In this document: piece after piece, positions 5,248 through 12,047 of the stretch | Position numbering within the stretch: position 1 is the stretch's first letter | How the letters are laid out: each line of letters begins with the position of its first letter | NCBI GenBank assembly: GCA_964565165.1 | Contig: CAZMDJ010000015.1 | Location: forward strand, 1 to 18,375 | DNA length: 18,375 bases | Source of the DNA: ZLKRG08 sp964565165 | GTDB taxonomy: Bacteria > Actinomycetota > Actinomycetes > Nanopelagicales > Nanopelagicaceae | Reading direction: 5' to 3' | Notes under the pieces: model-generated | The model's database searches: none | Seen by the model: the letters and a program-made list of their open reading frames with translations, nothing else | Told to the model about the DNA's origin: nothing | Program-made: the position numbers and the translations under genes

Positions 5248-7368
5248 GTGAAGGTACTAGCTAGATTTACCTATAAGAAGCGCTGGATAGTGCTTATTGC
5301 TTGGATTCTTCTCATGATCGGTATGACTGGTCTGAGCAATTCGGTTGGTTCGGCATTTAGTTCCTCATTTTCCCTGCCTGACACGGAGAGCTCTAAAGTT
5401 TTTGATGTCCTCAAGAAGGAGTTACCAGCGCAAGGTGGCGACTCATCTCAAATCGTTTTCGAAGGCTCCTCAAAGCTTACTTCCCCTGAAAATCAGCAGA
5501 AGATTGCTGAGCTAGTCGATTCTCTAAAGTCCAAGCCATATGTCGCTTCAGTTGATTCTCCTTTTGAAGGATCTTCGAAATCCTTGAGTGAAGATGAAAA
5601 AATTGGTTTTGCCACTCTCTATTTTAAGGAAACCGCTCAAAACATTTCTAAAGAAGATATAAAAGATCTCATTTCTTCCGCAAAATCGTATGACTCAAAA
5701 GATCTTGCTGTAAACCTTTCTGGGCAGGTCATCAAACAAGCTAACCAAGTTGAACCAAGTTCGAGTGAAGTAATTGCAATATTGGCAGCTTTTGTTGTCC
5801 TTCTCTTCACATTTGGAAGTTTTGTCGCAACACTCATTCCGCTTGTAGTTGCCGTATTTGCACTGGCGATTGGGAATTCTTCCGTGAGTTTGGCAAGTAA
5901 TCTGATGGGTATTGCAGAATTTGCTCCAACTTTGGCAGCCCTCGTTGGGCTAGGAGTTGGTATTGATTACGCACTCTTTATCGTGACCCGCTTTAGGCGA
6001 TCACTTTTTGAAGGGCTTTCTGTCGAAGAGTCAGTTGTAAAGTCATTGAATACTTCAGGTCGTTCGGTTTTGTTTGCAGGAATTATTGTCTGCATTTCCA
6101 TGTTGGGTTTAATTACAGTGGGAGTGTCCTTCCTCAACGGAGTAGGTGTTGCGGCAGCGCTCTCTGTACTGTTCTCAATGGCAGCAGCGTTGACGTTATT
6201 ACCAGCAGTGCTATCAATCGTGGGCAAGAACATCGATCGACTTCGAATTCCATTCAAGAAGCTACATCAATCTACTGAAGGTGGTGAAGGTTGGAGAGCT
6301 TGGGCAGAGAAGATTCAAGAAAAGCCGCTTAAGTGGGGTGTCAGTGCATCTTTAGTTCTTTTAATATTATGCATCCCTGCTACCCAAATTCGCCTTGGTC
6401 TGGCTGATTCAGGAAATGACCAAGCAGGAACTACAACGAGAATTGCCTAAGACACACTCGCAAAGGGATTTGGGCCAGGTTACAACGGACCTATTACTTT
6501 GCTTGCGGATATGTCTAATTCTAAATCCGGAAACGATATATCTGGACTAGTTCAAGCTATCTCAAAGGATGAGGATGTGGCACAAGTTCTTCCGGCTATC
6601 CCAACCAAAGATGGTCGTTACCAAATTATCAATTTTTATCCAAAGAGTTCACCTCAGGCGGAGGAGACGACTGATTTAATCAAGCGATTACGGTCAACGG
6701 TTTTACCAAGCGTTGCGAAAGATACGGGCATTATCACCATGGTCGGTGGATCCGTTGCAACTTATGAAGACTTTGGATCCCTTCTGACCAGTAAATTACC
6801 TCAATTCATCTCGACTGTAGTTTTGTTGAGTTTCCTTCTATTGATGCTGCTCTTCAGAAGTATTTTGATTCCGATTAAGGCAGCAATTATGAATCTCCTA
6901 TCTATCGCAGCAGCCTTTGGGGTAGTCGTGGCAGGTTTCCAATGGGGCTGGTTCGAACCTATCTTTGGTACCCCAGGTGGACCAATTGAGTCATTCTTGC
7001 CGATCATGCTCTTCGCAATATTGTTCGGTCTATCAATGGACTACGAAGTCTTTTTGGTATCTCGAATCCACGAAGAATGGTTGAAATCAGGTAATTCAAA
7101 AGATGCTATCTCAAAGGGTCTAGCAGCAACTGGCTCAATCATCACTGCCGCTGCTTCAATCATGATCGTGGTCTTCTTTGCCTTCGTATTCTTAGGAGAA
7201 AGAACAATCCAATTATTCGGCGTCGGCTTAGCTTCGGCTGTATTAATCGATGCAACGATTATTCGGTCAACCCTTGTACCTGCCTTTATGCAGCTAACTG
7301 CAAAATGGAACTGGTACTTCCCTAAATCTCTAGATAAAAGGCTTCCGCGAATCCATCTAGAGGAATGA
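5248..7368 (+). pseudogene. MMPL-family (RND-type) exporter, split by in-frame TAA
   Basis: Reading from GTG 5248 gives 706 codons, the usual size for actinobacterial MMPL exporters, but codon 401 (6448-6450) is TAA. The frame stays open on both sides: the upstream part ends TTTRIA and the downstream part resumes DTLAKGFGPGYNGP. Relatives usually read about AYD in the large extracytoplasmic loop at this place, so a Tyr codon (TAT or TAC) probably became TAA by one substitution. Both halves keep membrane segments and the Asp-Tyr pairs expected for proton coupling, GIDYALF (Asp240) and SMDYEVFL (Asp598). MMPL proteins export lipids or drugs by proton antiport. A possible internal ATG is at 6511. 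It is a recent pseudogene, a read-through case, or a consensus error. Confidence 0.85.
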
Positions 7369-7371
7369 GCG

Positions 7372-7391
7372 TCCGGCTTATAGGGCGACTC
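7372..7391 (+). repeat. rnpB-tail direct repeat, copy C (putative attR, original 3' end)
   Basis: Identical to copy A over 20 nt but followed by different sequence (AATAAACATG) and a strong terminator. This is what the uninterrupted chromosome would have after rnpB, so copy C is likely the original rnpB 3' end displaced by two insertions. Confidence 0.8.
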
Positions 7392-7400
7392 AATAAACAT

Positions 7401-7438
7401 GAAGGCCACTTCTTAAAAAGAGGTGGCCTTCTCCTTTT
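7401..7438 (+). terminator. Intrinsic terminator, probably the original rnpB terminator
   Basis: A 14-bp stem (GAAGGCCACTTCTT at 7401-7414 with AAGAGGTGGCCTTC at 7418-7431, one G-U pair) closes a 3-nt AAA loop and is followed by TTTT. It begins 10 nt after copy C. It now ends transcription from the MMPL gene. Confidence 0.85.
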
Positions 7439-7508
7439 AATTGTGACTTATTTGGGACCTGCAAAAGTGTAAAACAGTAGTAGCCTCAAAGGGAACAAGG
7501 AGGGTGCT

Positions 7509-7670
7509 ATGAGTCAATGCGAGCATATCTTCGAAGTTGATCCGACTGATGGTCAGGTGAAATGTAAATTATGCGGGGATTTTGACGATGAGATGGAAGT
7601 GGATTATAAGGAAGTCTCTACTAAAGAACAGAGAGATGCCTTTTATAAAACTCAAGAGAGTTTCGAATAA
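7509..7670 (+). CDS. Small Cys/His protein, paralogue 1 (53 aa)
   Basis: I do not recognise the family. The protein starts MSQCEHIFE, continues TDGQVKCKLCGDFDDEM and ends FYKTQESFE. Cys4, His6, Cys19 and Cys22 form a C-x-H...C-x2-C pattern that could bind one zinc ion; the rest is acidic and soluble. AAGGAGGG at 7497-7504 is a strong ribosome site for the ATG. A second copy at 8350 shares the N-terminal 24 residues almost fully and the last nine exactly, and both have GACCTG 53-56 nt upstream of the start, so the duplication appears to include regulatory DNA. It is the first gene after the original rnpB terminator. Confidence 0.8.
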   Translation: MSQCEHIFEVDPTDGQVKCKLCGDFDDEMEVDYKEVSTKEQRDAFYKTQESFE

Positions 7671-7683
7671 ATGAATCTAGCCA

Positions 7684-7689
7684 TAAACT
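7684..7689 (+). promoter_or_regulatory. -10 box of YCII gene (leaderless type)
   Basis: TAAACT then 6 nt then ATG at 7696. The same hexamer and spacing recur at 10772 and on the minus strand at 12010-12015. Confidence 0.55.
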
Positions 7690-7695
7690 CATCAC

Positions 7696-8028
7696 ATGGC
7701 GCAATACATTATTTACTTCAATCAGCAATGGGTCGGCGATCACAGTTCTGAATGGTTTCAATCTAGGGGACCACTTGCGCGAGCAGTTGTTTCGGAACTC
7801 AAAGATGCTGGTGCTTTGGTTTTTGCCGGTGGATTGGTCGAGGAAATCGAATTAGCAATTGGGTTAGATGAAAATGGAAAAGCTGGTTCTCCAATTACTA
7901 CAGACGGTGAATTTCTTGGCGGCTTGACCATTATTGATGTTGCGACAGATGAAGATGCAAATATGTGGGGCGCGAAAATTGCACAAGCTTGTGGTTGGCC
8001 ACAGGAAGTTCGTAAATTTAAAGGTTAA
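7696..8028 (+). CDS. YCII-related domain protein
   Basis: This 110-residue protein fits the YCII/DGPF-like small alpha-beta fold: an N-terminal beta-strand (AQYIIYFNQQW), a helix with SRGPLARAVVSELKDAGALVFAGGL, and a C-terminal GEFLGGLTIIDVATDEDANMW block leading to the last helix. Members are usually dimeric and of unclear function, sometimes linked to sigma-factor or small-molecule chemistry; nothing here identifies a substrate. The start ATG has a leaderless-type promoter. The stop overlaps the stop of the convergent gene at 8025 by 4 nt. It lies between the two 53-aa paralogues. Confidence 0.8.
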   Translation: MAQYIIYFNQQWVGDHSSEWFQSRGPLARAVVSELKDAGALVFAGGLVEEIELAIGLDENGKAGSPITTDGEFLGGLTIIDVATDEDANMWGAKIAQACGWPQEVRKFKG

Positions 8029-8231
8029 GAATTTAATTTCTTTAGACGACTTTGATTCATTAATTCTTTTAAATCTGGATCTTCCATAACGATCGCAACT
8101 AAAGGGCAATCTTGCGGACCGTTATACGCGTCCGCATTACACAAATTGCATGGTTGACCTGGTTGTAAAGGACATTTGGCGCGGGTGCTTACATTCTTTG
8201 CCATGCCTGGGAAATTACCAAACCCCGCCAT
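8025..8231 (-). CDS. Small Cys-rich protein (DUF6767-like)
   Basis: This 68-residue protein contains CPLQPGQPCNLCNADAYNGP followed by QDCPLVAIVMEDPDL, with four Cys that could bind a metal. The pattern resembles a short actinobacterial family that I recall as DUF6767, an assignment made from memory and therefore tentative. The ATG at 8231 is preceded by a weak AGGT; an alternative ATG at residue 10 lacks any ribosome site. It is convergent with the YCII gene (4-nt overlap). Function unknown. Confidence 0.65.
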   Translation of the reverse strand: MAGFGNFPGMAKNVSTRAKCPLQPGQPCNLCNADAYNGPQDCPLVAIVMEDPDLKELMNQSRLKKLNS

Positions 8232-8349
8232 ATTCAGATACCTGACTAGTAATTAATAGTGAATTACTGGTTTAAAGGTACGCCGAATATTACGACCTGT
8301 CTATTTAGTGTTTAGAGGAGTAACCTGAAACACAAACAGGAGGTGCTTC

Positions 8350-8511
8350 ATGAGCCAATGTGAACATATCTTTGAAATGGATAAAACAGATGGTCAAGTG
8401 AAGTGCAAACTTTGCGGTGACTTAGATGATGAAATGCAACTAGTAGAAGAAGAACAATCAGAAAAAGAGAAATTAGATGATTTCTATAAAACTCAAGAAA
8501 GTTTTGAATAG
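8350..8511 (+). CDS. Small Cys/His protein, paralogue 2 (53 aa)
   Basis: This is the second copy of the protein at 7509, of the same length. It reads MSQCEHIFEMDKTDGQVKCK, then LCGDLDDEM, a variable Glu/Lys-rich middle, and the identical tail FYKTQESFE. Cys4, His6, Cys19 and Cys22 are conserved. AGGAGG lies 8 nt upstream of the ATG. The gene ends with TAG at 8509-8511, immediately against the cysE stop, with no intergenic base. Conservation of both ends with a drifting middle suggests a zinc-binding head and a functional C-terminal tail. Function unknown. Confidence 0.8.
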   Translation: MSQCEHIFEMDKTDGQVKCKLCGDLDDEMQLVEEEQSEKEKLDDFYKTQESFE

Positions 8512-9018
8512 TTAGATATAGAAAATATCTGAATCATTAGTTTTACGAACATCTTCAATGACAACAGAATTATAAGAAACGCGTGCATCGTCAGCGACAT
8601 TAATAGGGCCAAGAATCTTTGCGCCAGCACCGATGATCACGCGATTGCCAATGGTCGGGTGGCGCTTACCTGTTGCAAAGCGACGAGCTCCCAAAGTTAC
8701 GTTGTGATAGAGCATTACATCGTCGCCAATTTCTGTAGTTTCTCCAACCACAACGCCGATGCCGTGATCGATAAAGAAGCGACGGCCAATTGTTGCGCCA
8801 GGGTGGATTTCAATTCCGGTGCGACGACGAGCGCGGTTAGAAAAAATTCTCGCGATTAGCTTGATGTTATGTTGCCAAAGCCAATGCGAAATTCGGTAGT
8901 TCCAAACTGCGTGAACTCCAGGGTAGGTAAGGAAGACTTCTAACTTATTGCGAGCAGCAGGATCGCGCTTTAACGCATTCGTTAAGTCTTCTCTTACATA
9001 ACCTAGAAATTTAAACAA
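8512..9018 (-). CDS. cysE: Serine O-acetyltransferase
   Basis: It makes O-acetylserine from serine and acetyl-CoA, the first step of cysteine synthesis. The 168-residue protein is the short form of the family. An N-terminal helical part (AVWNYRISHWLW) is followed by left-handed beta-helix hexapeptides: GIEIHPGATIGRRFFIDHG, VVVGETTEIGDDVMLYHNVTLG and VIIGAGAKILGPI. The catalytic His are those in IDHG and LYHNVTLG. The chain ends in Ile, as CysE proteins that dock their C-terminus into CysK do. It lies 12 nt downstream of cysK on the same strand. The start is TTG at 9018, preceded by AAGGAT. Confidence 0.93.
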   Translation of the reverse strand: MFKFLGYVREDLTNALKRDPAARNKLEVFLTYPGVHAVWNYRISHWLWQHNIKLIARIFSNRARRRTGIEIHPGATIGRRFFIDHGIGVVVGETTEIGDDVMLYHNVTLGARRFATGKRHPTIGNRVIIGAGAKILGPINVADDARVSYNSVVIEDVRKTNDSDIFYI

Positions 9019-9030
9019 TTAATATCCTTA

Positions 9031-9957
9031 TTAGTCCATTAAATCTTGGTAAAGCACTGTTGAAAGATAGCGCTCACCGAATGAAGGGATAATAACGACA
9101 ATAATCTTGCCAGCAAATTCAGGTCGCTTAGCAATCTGAGATGCGCCCCAAAGAGCTGCGCCAGATGAGATACCTACTAATAGACCTTCTTCTTTTGCTG
9201 CGCGACGTGCATAGTTAAGTGCTTCATCGTTTGGTGCATCAAGAACTTCGTCATAAACCTTTGTATCAAGAATTGCTGGAACAAAGTTTGGACCAATGCC
9301 CTGAATTGGATGGCCCGAAGGAGAACCACCATTAAGAATCGGTGAAGCTGCAGGTTCAACTGCAAATACCTTGATATCAGGATTCTTCTCTTTGAGTACC
9401 TGTCCAACACCAGTGATTGTTCCGCCGGTTCCGATACCTGCAACAAGCGCTGCAACTTTTCCATCGGTGTCATTCCAGATTTCAAGAGCAGTGGTCTTGC
9501 GGTGAATTTCTGGGTTAGCAAGGTTTTCGAATTGGCGAACTAGAACAGCGCCGTCCTTTGCGCCAAGTTCTTCAGCTTTTGCAACTGCACCACGCATACC
9601 TTCTGCAGCAGGTGTTAATACAAGTTCAGCGCCGAATGCACGGAGCAGTGCACGACGTTCCTTTGACATGGAATCTGGCATTGTAAGAATTGTTTTATAA
9701 CCACGTGCTGCGCCAACCATTGCAAGTGCAATACCCGTGTTACCTGATGTCGCCTCAACAATTGTTCCACCTGGCTTTAGCGCACCAGCTGCTTCTGCTG
9801 CATCGACCATTGCGATACCAATGCGATCTTTAACAGTACTTGTTGGATTGTAGAACTCTAACTTTGCATAAACTTCTGCGCCGCCATCAATAATTCGATT
9901 GACGCGAACAAGGGGAGTATTACCAACAATTTTGGTGATATCGGAATGGACGTTCAT
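9031..9957 (-). CDS. cysK: Cysteine synthase A (O-acetylserine sulfhydrylase)
   Basis: This PLP enzyme replaces the acetyl group of O-acetylserine with sulfide to give cysteine. It has 308 residues from the ATG at 9957. The PLP lysine is Lys43 in NPTSTVKDRIG; TSGNTG at 70-75 binds the substrate; GIGTGGTITG binds the PLP phosphate; and PSFGERYLST is the C-terminal signature. An in-frame ATG 27 nt upstream was rejected because AGGAG lies right before 9957. It forms an operon with cysE, the enzyme supplying its substrate. No sulfur-responsive site was recognised upstream. Confidence 0.95.
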   Translation of the reverse strand: MNVHSDITKIVGNTPLVRVNRIIDGGAEVYAKLEFYNPTSTVKDRIGIAMVDAAEAAGALKPGGTIVEATSGNTGIALAMVGAARGYKTILTMPDSMSKERRALLRAFGAELVLTPAAEGMRGAVAKAEELGAKDGAVLVRQFENLANPEIHRKTTALEIWNDTDGKVAALVAGIGTGGTITGVGQVLKEKNPDIKVFAVEPAASPILNGGSPSGHPIQGIGPNFVPAILDTKVYDEVLDAPNDEALNYARRAAKEEGLLVGISSGAALWGASQIAKRPEFAGKIIVVIIPSFGERYLSTVLYQDLMD

Positions 9958-10034
9958 ATTTGCTCCTAATTTGGACGATGGCAAATTTTAAAGAAATTAC
10001 GGCTAAAAGACTAAACGCGAATATTTCGCAAATA

Positions 10035-10062
10035 AAAAAACCCCGCAATTACGCGGGGTTTT
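10035..10062 (-). terminator. Intrinsic terminator of yceI gene
   Basis: AAAACCCCGC (10037-10046) and GCGGGGTTTT (10053-10062) form a perfect 10-bp stem with a 6-nt loop. On the minus strand it is followed by T residues, 13 nt after the yceI stop, so it insulates cysK-cysE from yceI. Confidence 0.88.
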
Positions 10063-10074
10063 CCGTTTAAATAA

Positions 10075-10617
10075 TTACTTAGCTGCGATTGCAGAGATTT
10101 CGAACTCTAGCTTGATGTTCTCTGAAACCAAGATTCCACCAGTCTCAAGAGCTGCGTTCCAAGTTAGACCGTAATCCTTACGGTTGATTTCTGCAGCGCC
10201 TTCGAAACCGAAACGAGCATTACCGAATGGATCAGTTGCTGTTCCTGTGTATTCGAATTCGATTGTGATTGGCTTTGTGACGTCCTTGATTGTTAGGTTT
10301 CCTTCAGCAACGATCTTGTCTGAGCCAGCATCCTTAACTGATGTTGATGCGAAAGTGATCTTTGGGAAGTTAGCTACATCGAAGAAATCTGGTGACTGTA
10401 GGTGGCCATCGCGATCTGCGCTACGGGTATCTACAGAAGCTGCTGAGATTTCAACGCTGATTGAAGCTGCGCCGTCAGCAACAGTTGCTGAACCTGAGTA
10501 CTCATTGAATGCACCGCGAACCTTTGTAACCATCGCGTGACGTGCGCTGAAACCAATACGGCTATGTGATGGATCGATATTGAAAGTGCTTGCTGGCAAT
10601 GAAGATAGAACTGACAT
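10075..10617 (-). CDS. YceI-family protein
   Basis: This 180-residue protein matches the YceI lipocalin-like beta-barrel: FNIDPSHSRIGFSARHAMVTKVRGAF at the N-terminus, then SVDTRSADRDGHLQSPDFFDVANFPKITF, GNLTIKDVTKPITIEFEYTG and a final RKDYGLTWNAALETGGILVSENIKLEFE. Family members bind polyisoprenoid or other amphiphilic ligands. No signal peptide is present, so it probably acts in the cytoplasm. AAAGGAAT lies just before the ATG. The gene is divergent from the DUF4389 gene across 166 nt and has its own terminator. Ligand unknown. Confidence 0.92.
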   Translation of the reverse strand: MSVLSSLPASTFNIDPSHSRIGFSARHAMVTKVRGAFNEYSGSATVADGAASISVEISAASVDTRSADRDGHLQSPDFFDVANFPKITFASTSVKDAGSDKIVAEGNLTIKDVTKPITIEFEYTGTATDPFGNARFGFEGAAEINRKDYGLTWNAALETGGILVSENIKLEFEISAIAAK

Positions 10618-10771
10618 ATTTATTCCTTTAGGAGAGTGTTTTACTGAAAACCACGTTACGCGGTACAGGTGAACAATAGGTTAAGATAATTGAAAGTTCA
10701 ACTAAATGGCCTGTGCGCTTGCTGACAGTTAGATGCCAACTCTTTGCAGGTATGTACGCACATTTGTGAAA

Positions 10772-10777
10772 TAAACT
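10772..10777 (+). promoter_or_regulatory. -10 box of DUF4389 gene (leaderless type)
   Basis: TAAACT followed by 6 nt and ATG at 10784. This supports 10784 over the in-frame TTG at 10778, which would directly abut the -10 box. Confidence 0.55.
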
Positions 10778-10783
10778 TTGAAC

Positions 10784-11374
10784 ATGGCTAACCAAATTGA
10801 AACCCACATTGAAATTGCAATTGAAAACCGTGATCGTAAGAGCGTCTTCTTTCGCTTGATTCTCAACATTCCGGTCTTCTTCTTCATTTATCTCTTTGAA
10901 CAATTTGCAAGCAACAATGAATGGAACACTCTTGTACTTGGTATTCCTGTTGCAGCAGCGTTGGTAGTTCGAAATGTATATCCAAGCTGGTTACTTAGCT
11001 TCAACCATGCTGTGACTGAATTCAGTGCACGCGTTGGCGCATACGTTTTATTACTTAATGATGAGTATCCAACTTTTGAACGCAATCCAAAGATTGCAGT
11101 TATCTTCCCTGATATTGAAGGCGGTAAGAAGTTAAATCGTTGGTTGCCGTAAGTTAAGTGGTTCCTAGCGATTCCGCTTTATATTGTTGGCGCGTTCTAT
11201 ATTCTCTTAACAGCTATCGCAACGTTACTTGCATGGGCGCTGACCTCACTTACTGGAACATATCCGGCGTGGGCAGGAGAGATTACTTTAGGAACAATTC
11301 GTTACTGGAACCGCGTCTATGGATATGCAGTAGTTCAAGTTACTGACGAATACCCAAGCTTCTCATTAAATTAA
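10784..11374 (+). pseudogene. DUF4389 membrane protein, split by in-frame TAA
   Basis: Read through, this frame gives 196 codons before its final TAA, and codon 123 (11150-11152) is also TAA. The first part has a membrane segment (LILNIPVFFFIYLF), a second hydrophobic stretch and the DUF4389 signature YVLLLNDEYPTF. After the stop it continues VKWFLAIPLYIVGAFYILL, another membrane segment, and a second signature VVQVTDEYPSF. Homologous segments usually read WLP-hydrophobic-VKW, so TTA (Leu) to TAA is the simplest explanation. The downstream part has kept its frame, so the change is recent or a consensus error. The final stop overlaps that of the convergent DsbA-family gene by 4 nt. DUF4389 function is unknown. 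Confidence 0.8.
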
Positions 11375-12003
11375 TTAGCTTCAGTTAGTGCAGCTTTAAT
11401 GGTCTGATCGAAGACCTCTTGTGGCTGCGCGCCGCTGACGCCGTATTTCATATCAAATACAAAGAATGGCACGCCGTTTGCGCCTAATTGATGCGCAATT
11501 ACTTGGTCTTCTTTAACCTGATCTTCAAGTAAATCGGTCATTAGTAGCGTTTCAGCTTCTTTGCTATCTAGCCCAACGCTAACTGCAATTTCAATTAAAT
11601 CTTTATGCTCAAATACTGGTTTATTCTTTTCAAAATAAGCTGAGTAGAGCGCTTCAAGTAATTCATTTTGCTTACCTTTTCCGGCAGCCCAAAGAATTAA
11701 ACGGTGCGCATCCATGGTATTTCCAGAGAGAGTGTTCTTTAAGTCGTAGCAAAGTCCTTCACCGTCTGCGATTGAGCAGACATTCGCCTGCATTTCCGCA
11801 ACCTGATCGGCAGATACGCGGTATTTAGCTGCAAGGTGCTGAGTAGTAGGAACGGTTTCGGTGATATCAGGTTGCAGCTGGAATGCGCGGTGACGTACTT
11901 CAACTACAGATGGATCTGGAAGTTTGGCTATTGCCTTTTCGAGGCGGCGCTTTCCAATAAAGCACCAAGGGCAGACAACATCTGACCAGACTTCAATAAT
12001 CAT
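11371..12003 (-). CDS. DsbA-family oxidoreductase (FrnE-like)
   Basis: This 210-residue cytosolic protein has a thioredoxin fold with a helical insertion. The active site CPWC is at residues 11-14 right after the first strand (IIEVWSDVV), and the cis-Pro loop is GVPFFV with Pro at about 179. It belongs to the FrnE/2-hydroxychromene-2-carboxylate isomerase group; members with CxxC are disulfide oxidoreductases or isomerases. No signal peptide is seen. It is divergent from the LLM oxidoreductase across 44 nt, each with its own TANNNT box 6 nt from the ATG. Substrate unknown; a redox role is inferred. Confidence 0.9.
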   Translation of the reverse strand: MIIEVWSDVVCPWCFIGKRRLEKAIAKLPDPSVVEVRHRAFQLQPDITETVPTTQHLAAKYRVSADQVAEMQANVCSIADGEGLCYDLKNTLSGNTMDAHRLILWAAGKGKQNELLEALYSAYFEKNKPVFEHKDLIEIAVSVGLDSKEAETLLMTDLLEDQVKEDQVIAHQLGANGVPFFVFDMKYGVSGAQPQEVFDQTIKAALTEAN

Positions 12004-12009
12004 GAGCTC

Positions 12010-12015
12010 AGTTTA
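12010..12015 (-). promoter_or_regulatory. -10 box of DsbA-family gene (leaderless type)
   Basis: TAAACT on the minus strand, then 6 nt, then ATG at 12003. It is 20 nt from the oppositely directed -10 box at 12036, so upstream promoter elements must overlap. Confidence 0.6.
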
Positions 12016-12035
12016 TAGCCCCATCTTGAAGTGAT

Positions 12036-12041
12036 TAGACT
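12036..12041 (+). promoter_or_regulatory. -10 box of LLM oxidoreductase gene (leaderless type)
   Basis: TAGACT, then 6 nt, then ATG at 12048. No Shine-Dalgarno sequence is present. Confidence 0.6.
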
Positions 12042-12047
12042 CGTTAC

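Larger units (their letters stand above)
4375..7391 (+). mobile_element. Integrated cassette 2 (TetR + interrupted MMPL exporter)
   Basis: About 3.0 kb lie between rnpB-tail copies B and C. The cassette has the same left-end module as cassette 1 but carries a regulator and a drug/lipid exporter. The exporter stop codon is 3 nt before copy C, so cargo again fills the element to its edge. No integrase is present. If insertion occurs next to rnpB, this is the older of the two cassettes, in line with its nonsense-mutated exporter. Confidence 0.65.

Noticed and set aside
5203..5248. Upstream GTG at 5203 as MMPL start
   Set aside because: It would place the TetR operator inside the coding sequence; GTG 5248 has a good ribosome site and gives a normal MMPL N-terminus.
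2017..7391. Composite transposon or insertion sequence
   Set aside because: No transposase and no terminal inverted repeats; the flanking repeats are direct and equal the rnpB 3' end, pointing to site-specific integration.
9958..9984. Longer cysK start at 9984
   Set aside because: AGGAG is positioned for the ATG at 9957, and the extra nine residues are not part of the CysK fold.
6448..11152. Reassignment of TAA as a sense codon
   Set aside because: Many genes here (cysK, cysE, yceI, LLM and others) end with TAA at the expected place, so TAA is a normal stop.
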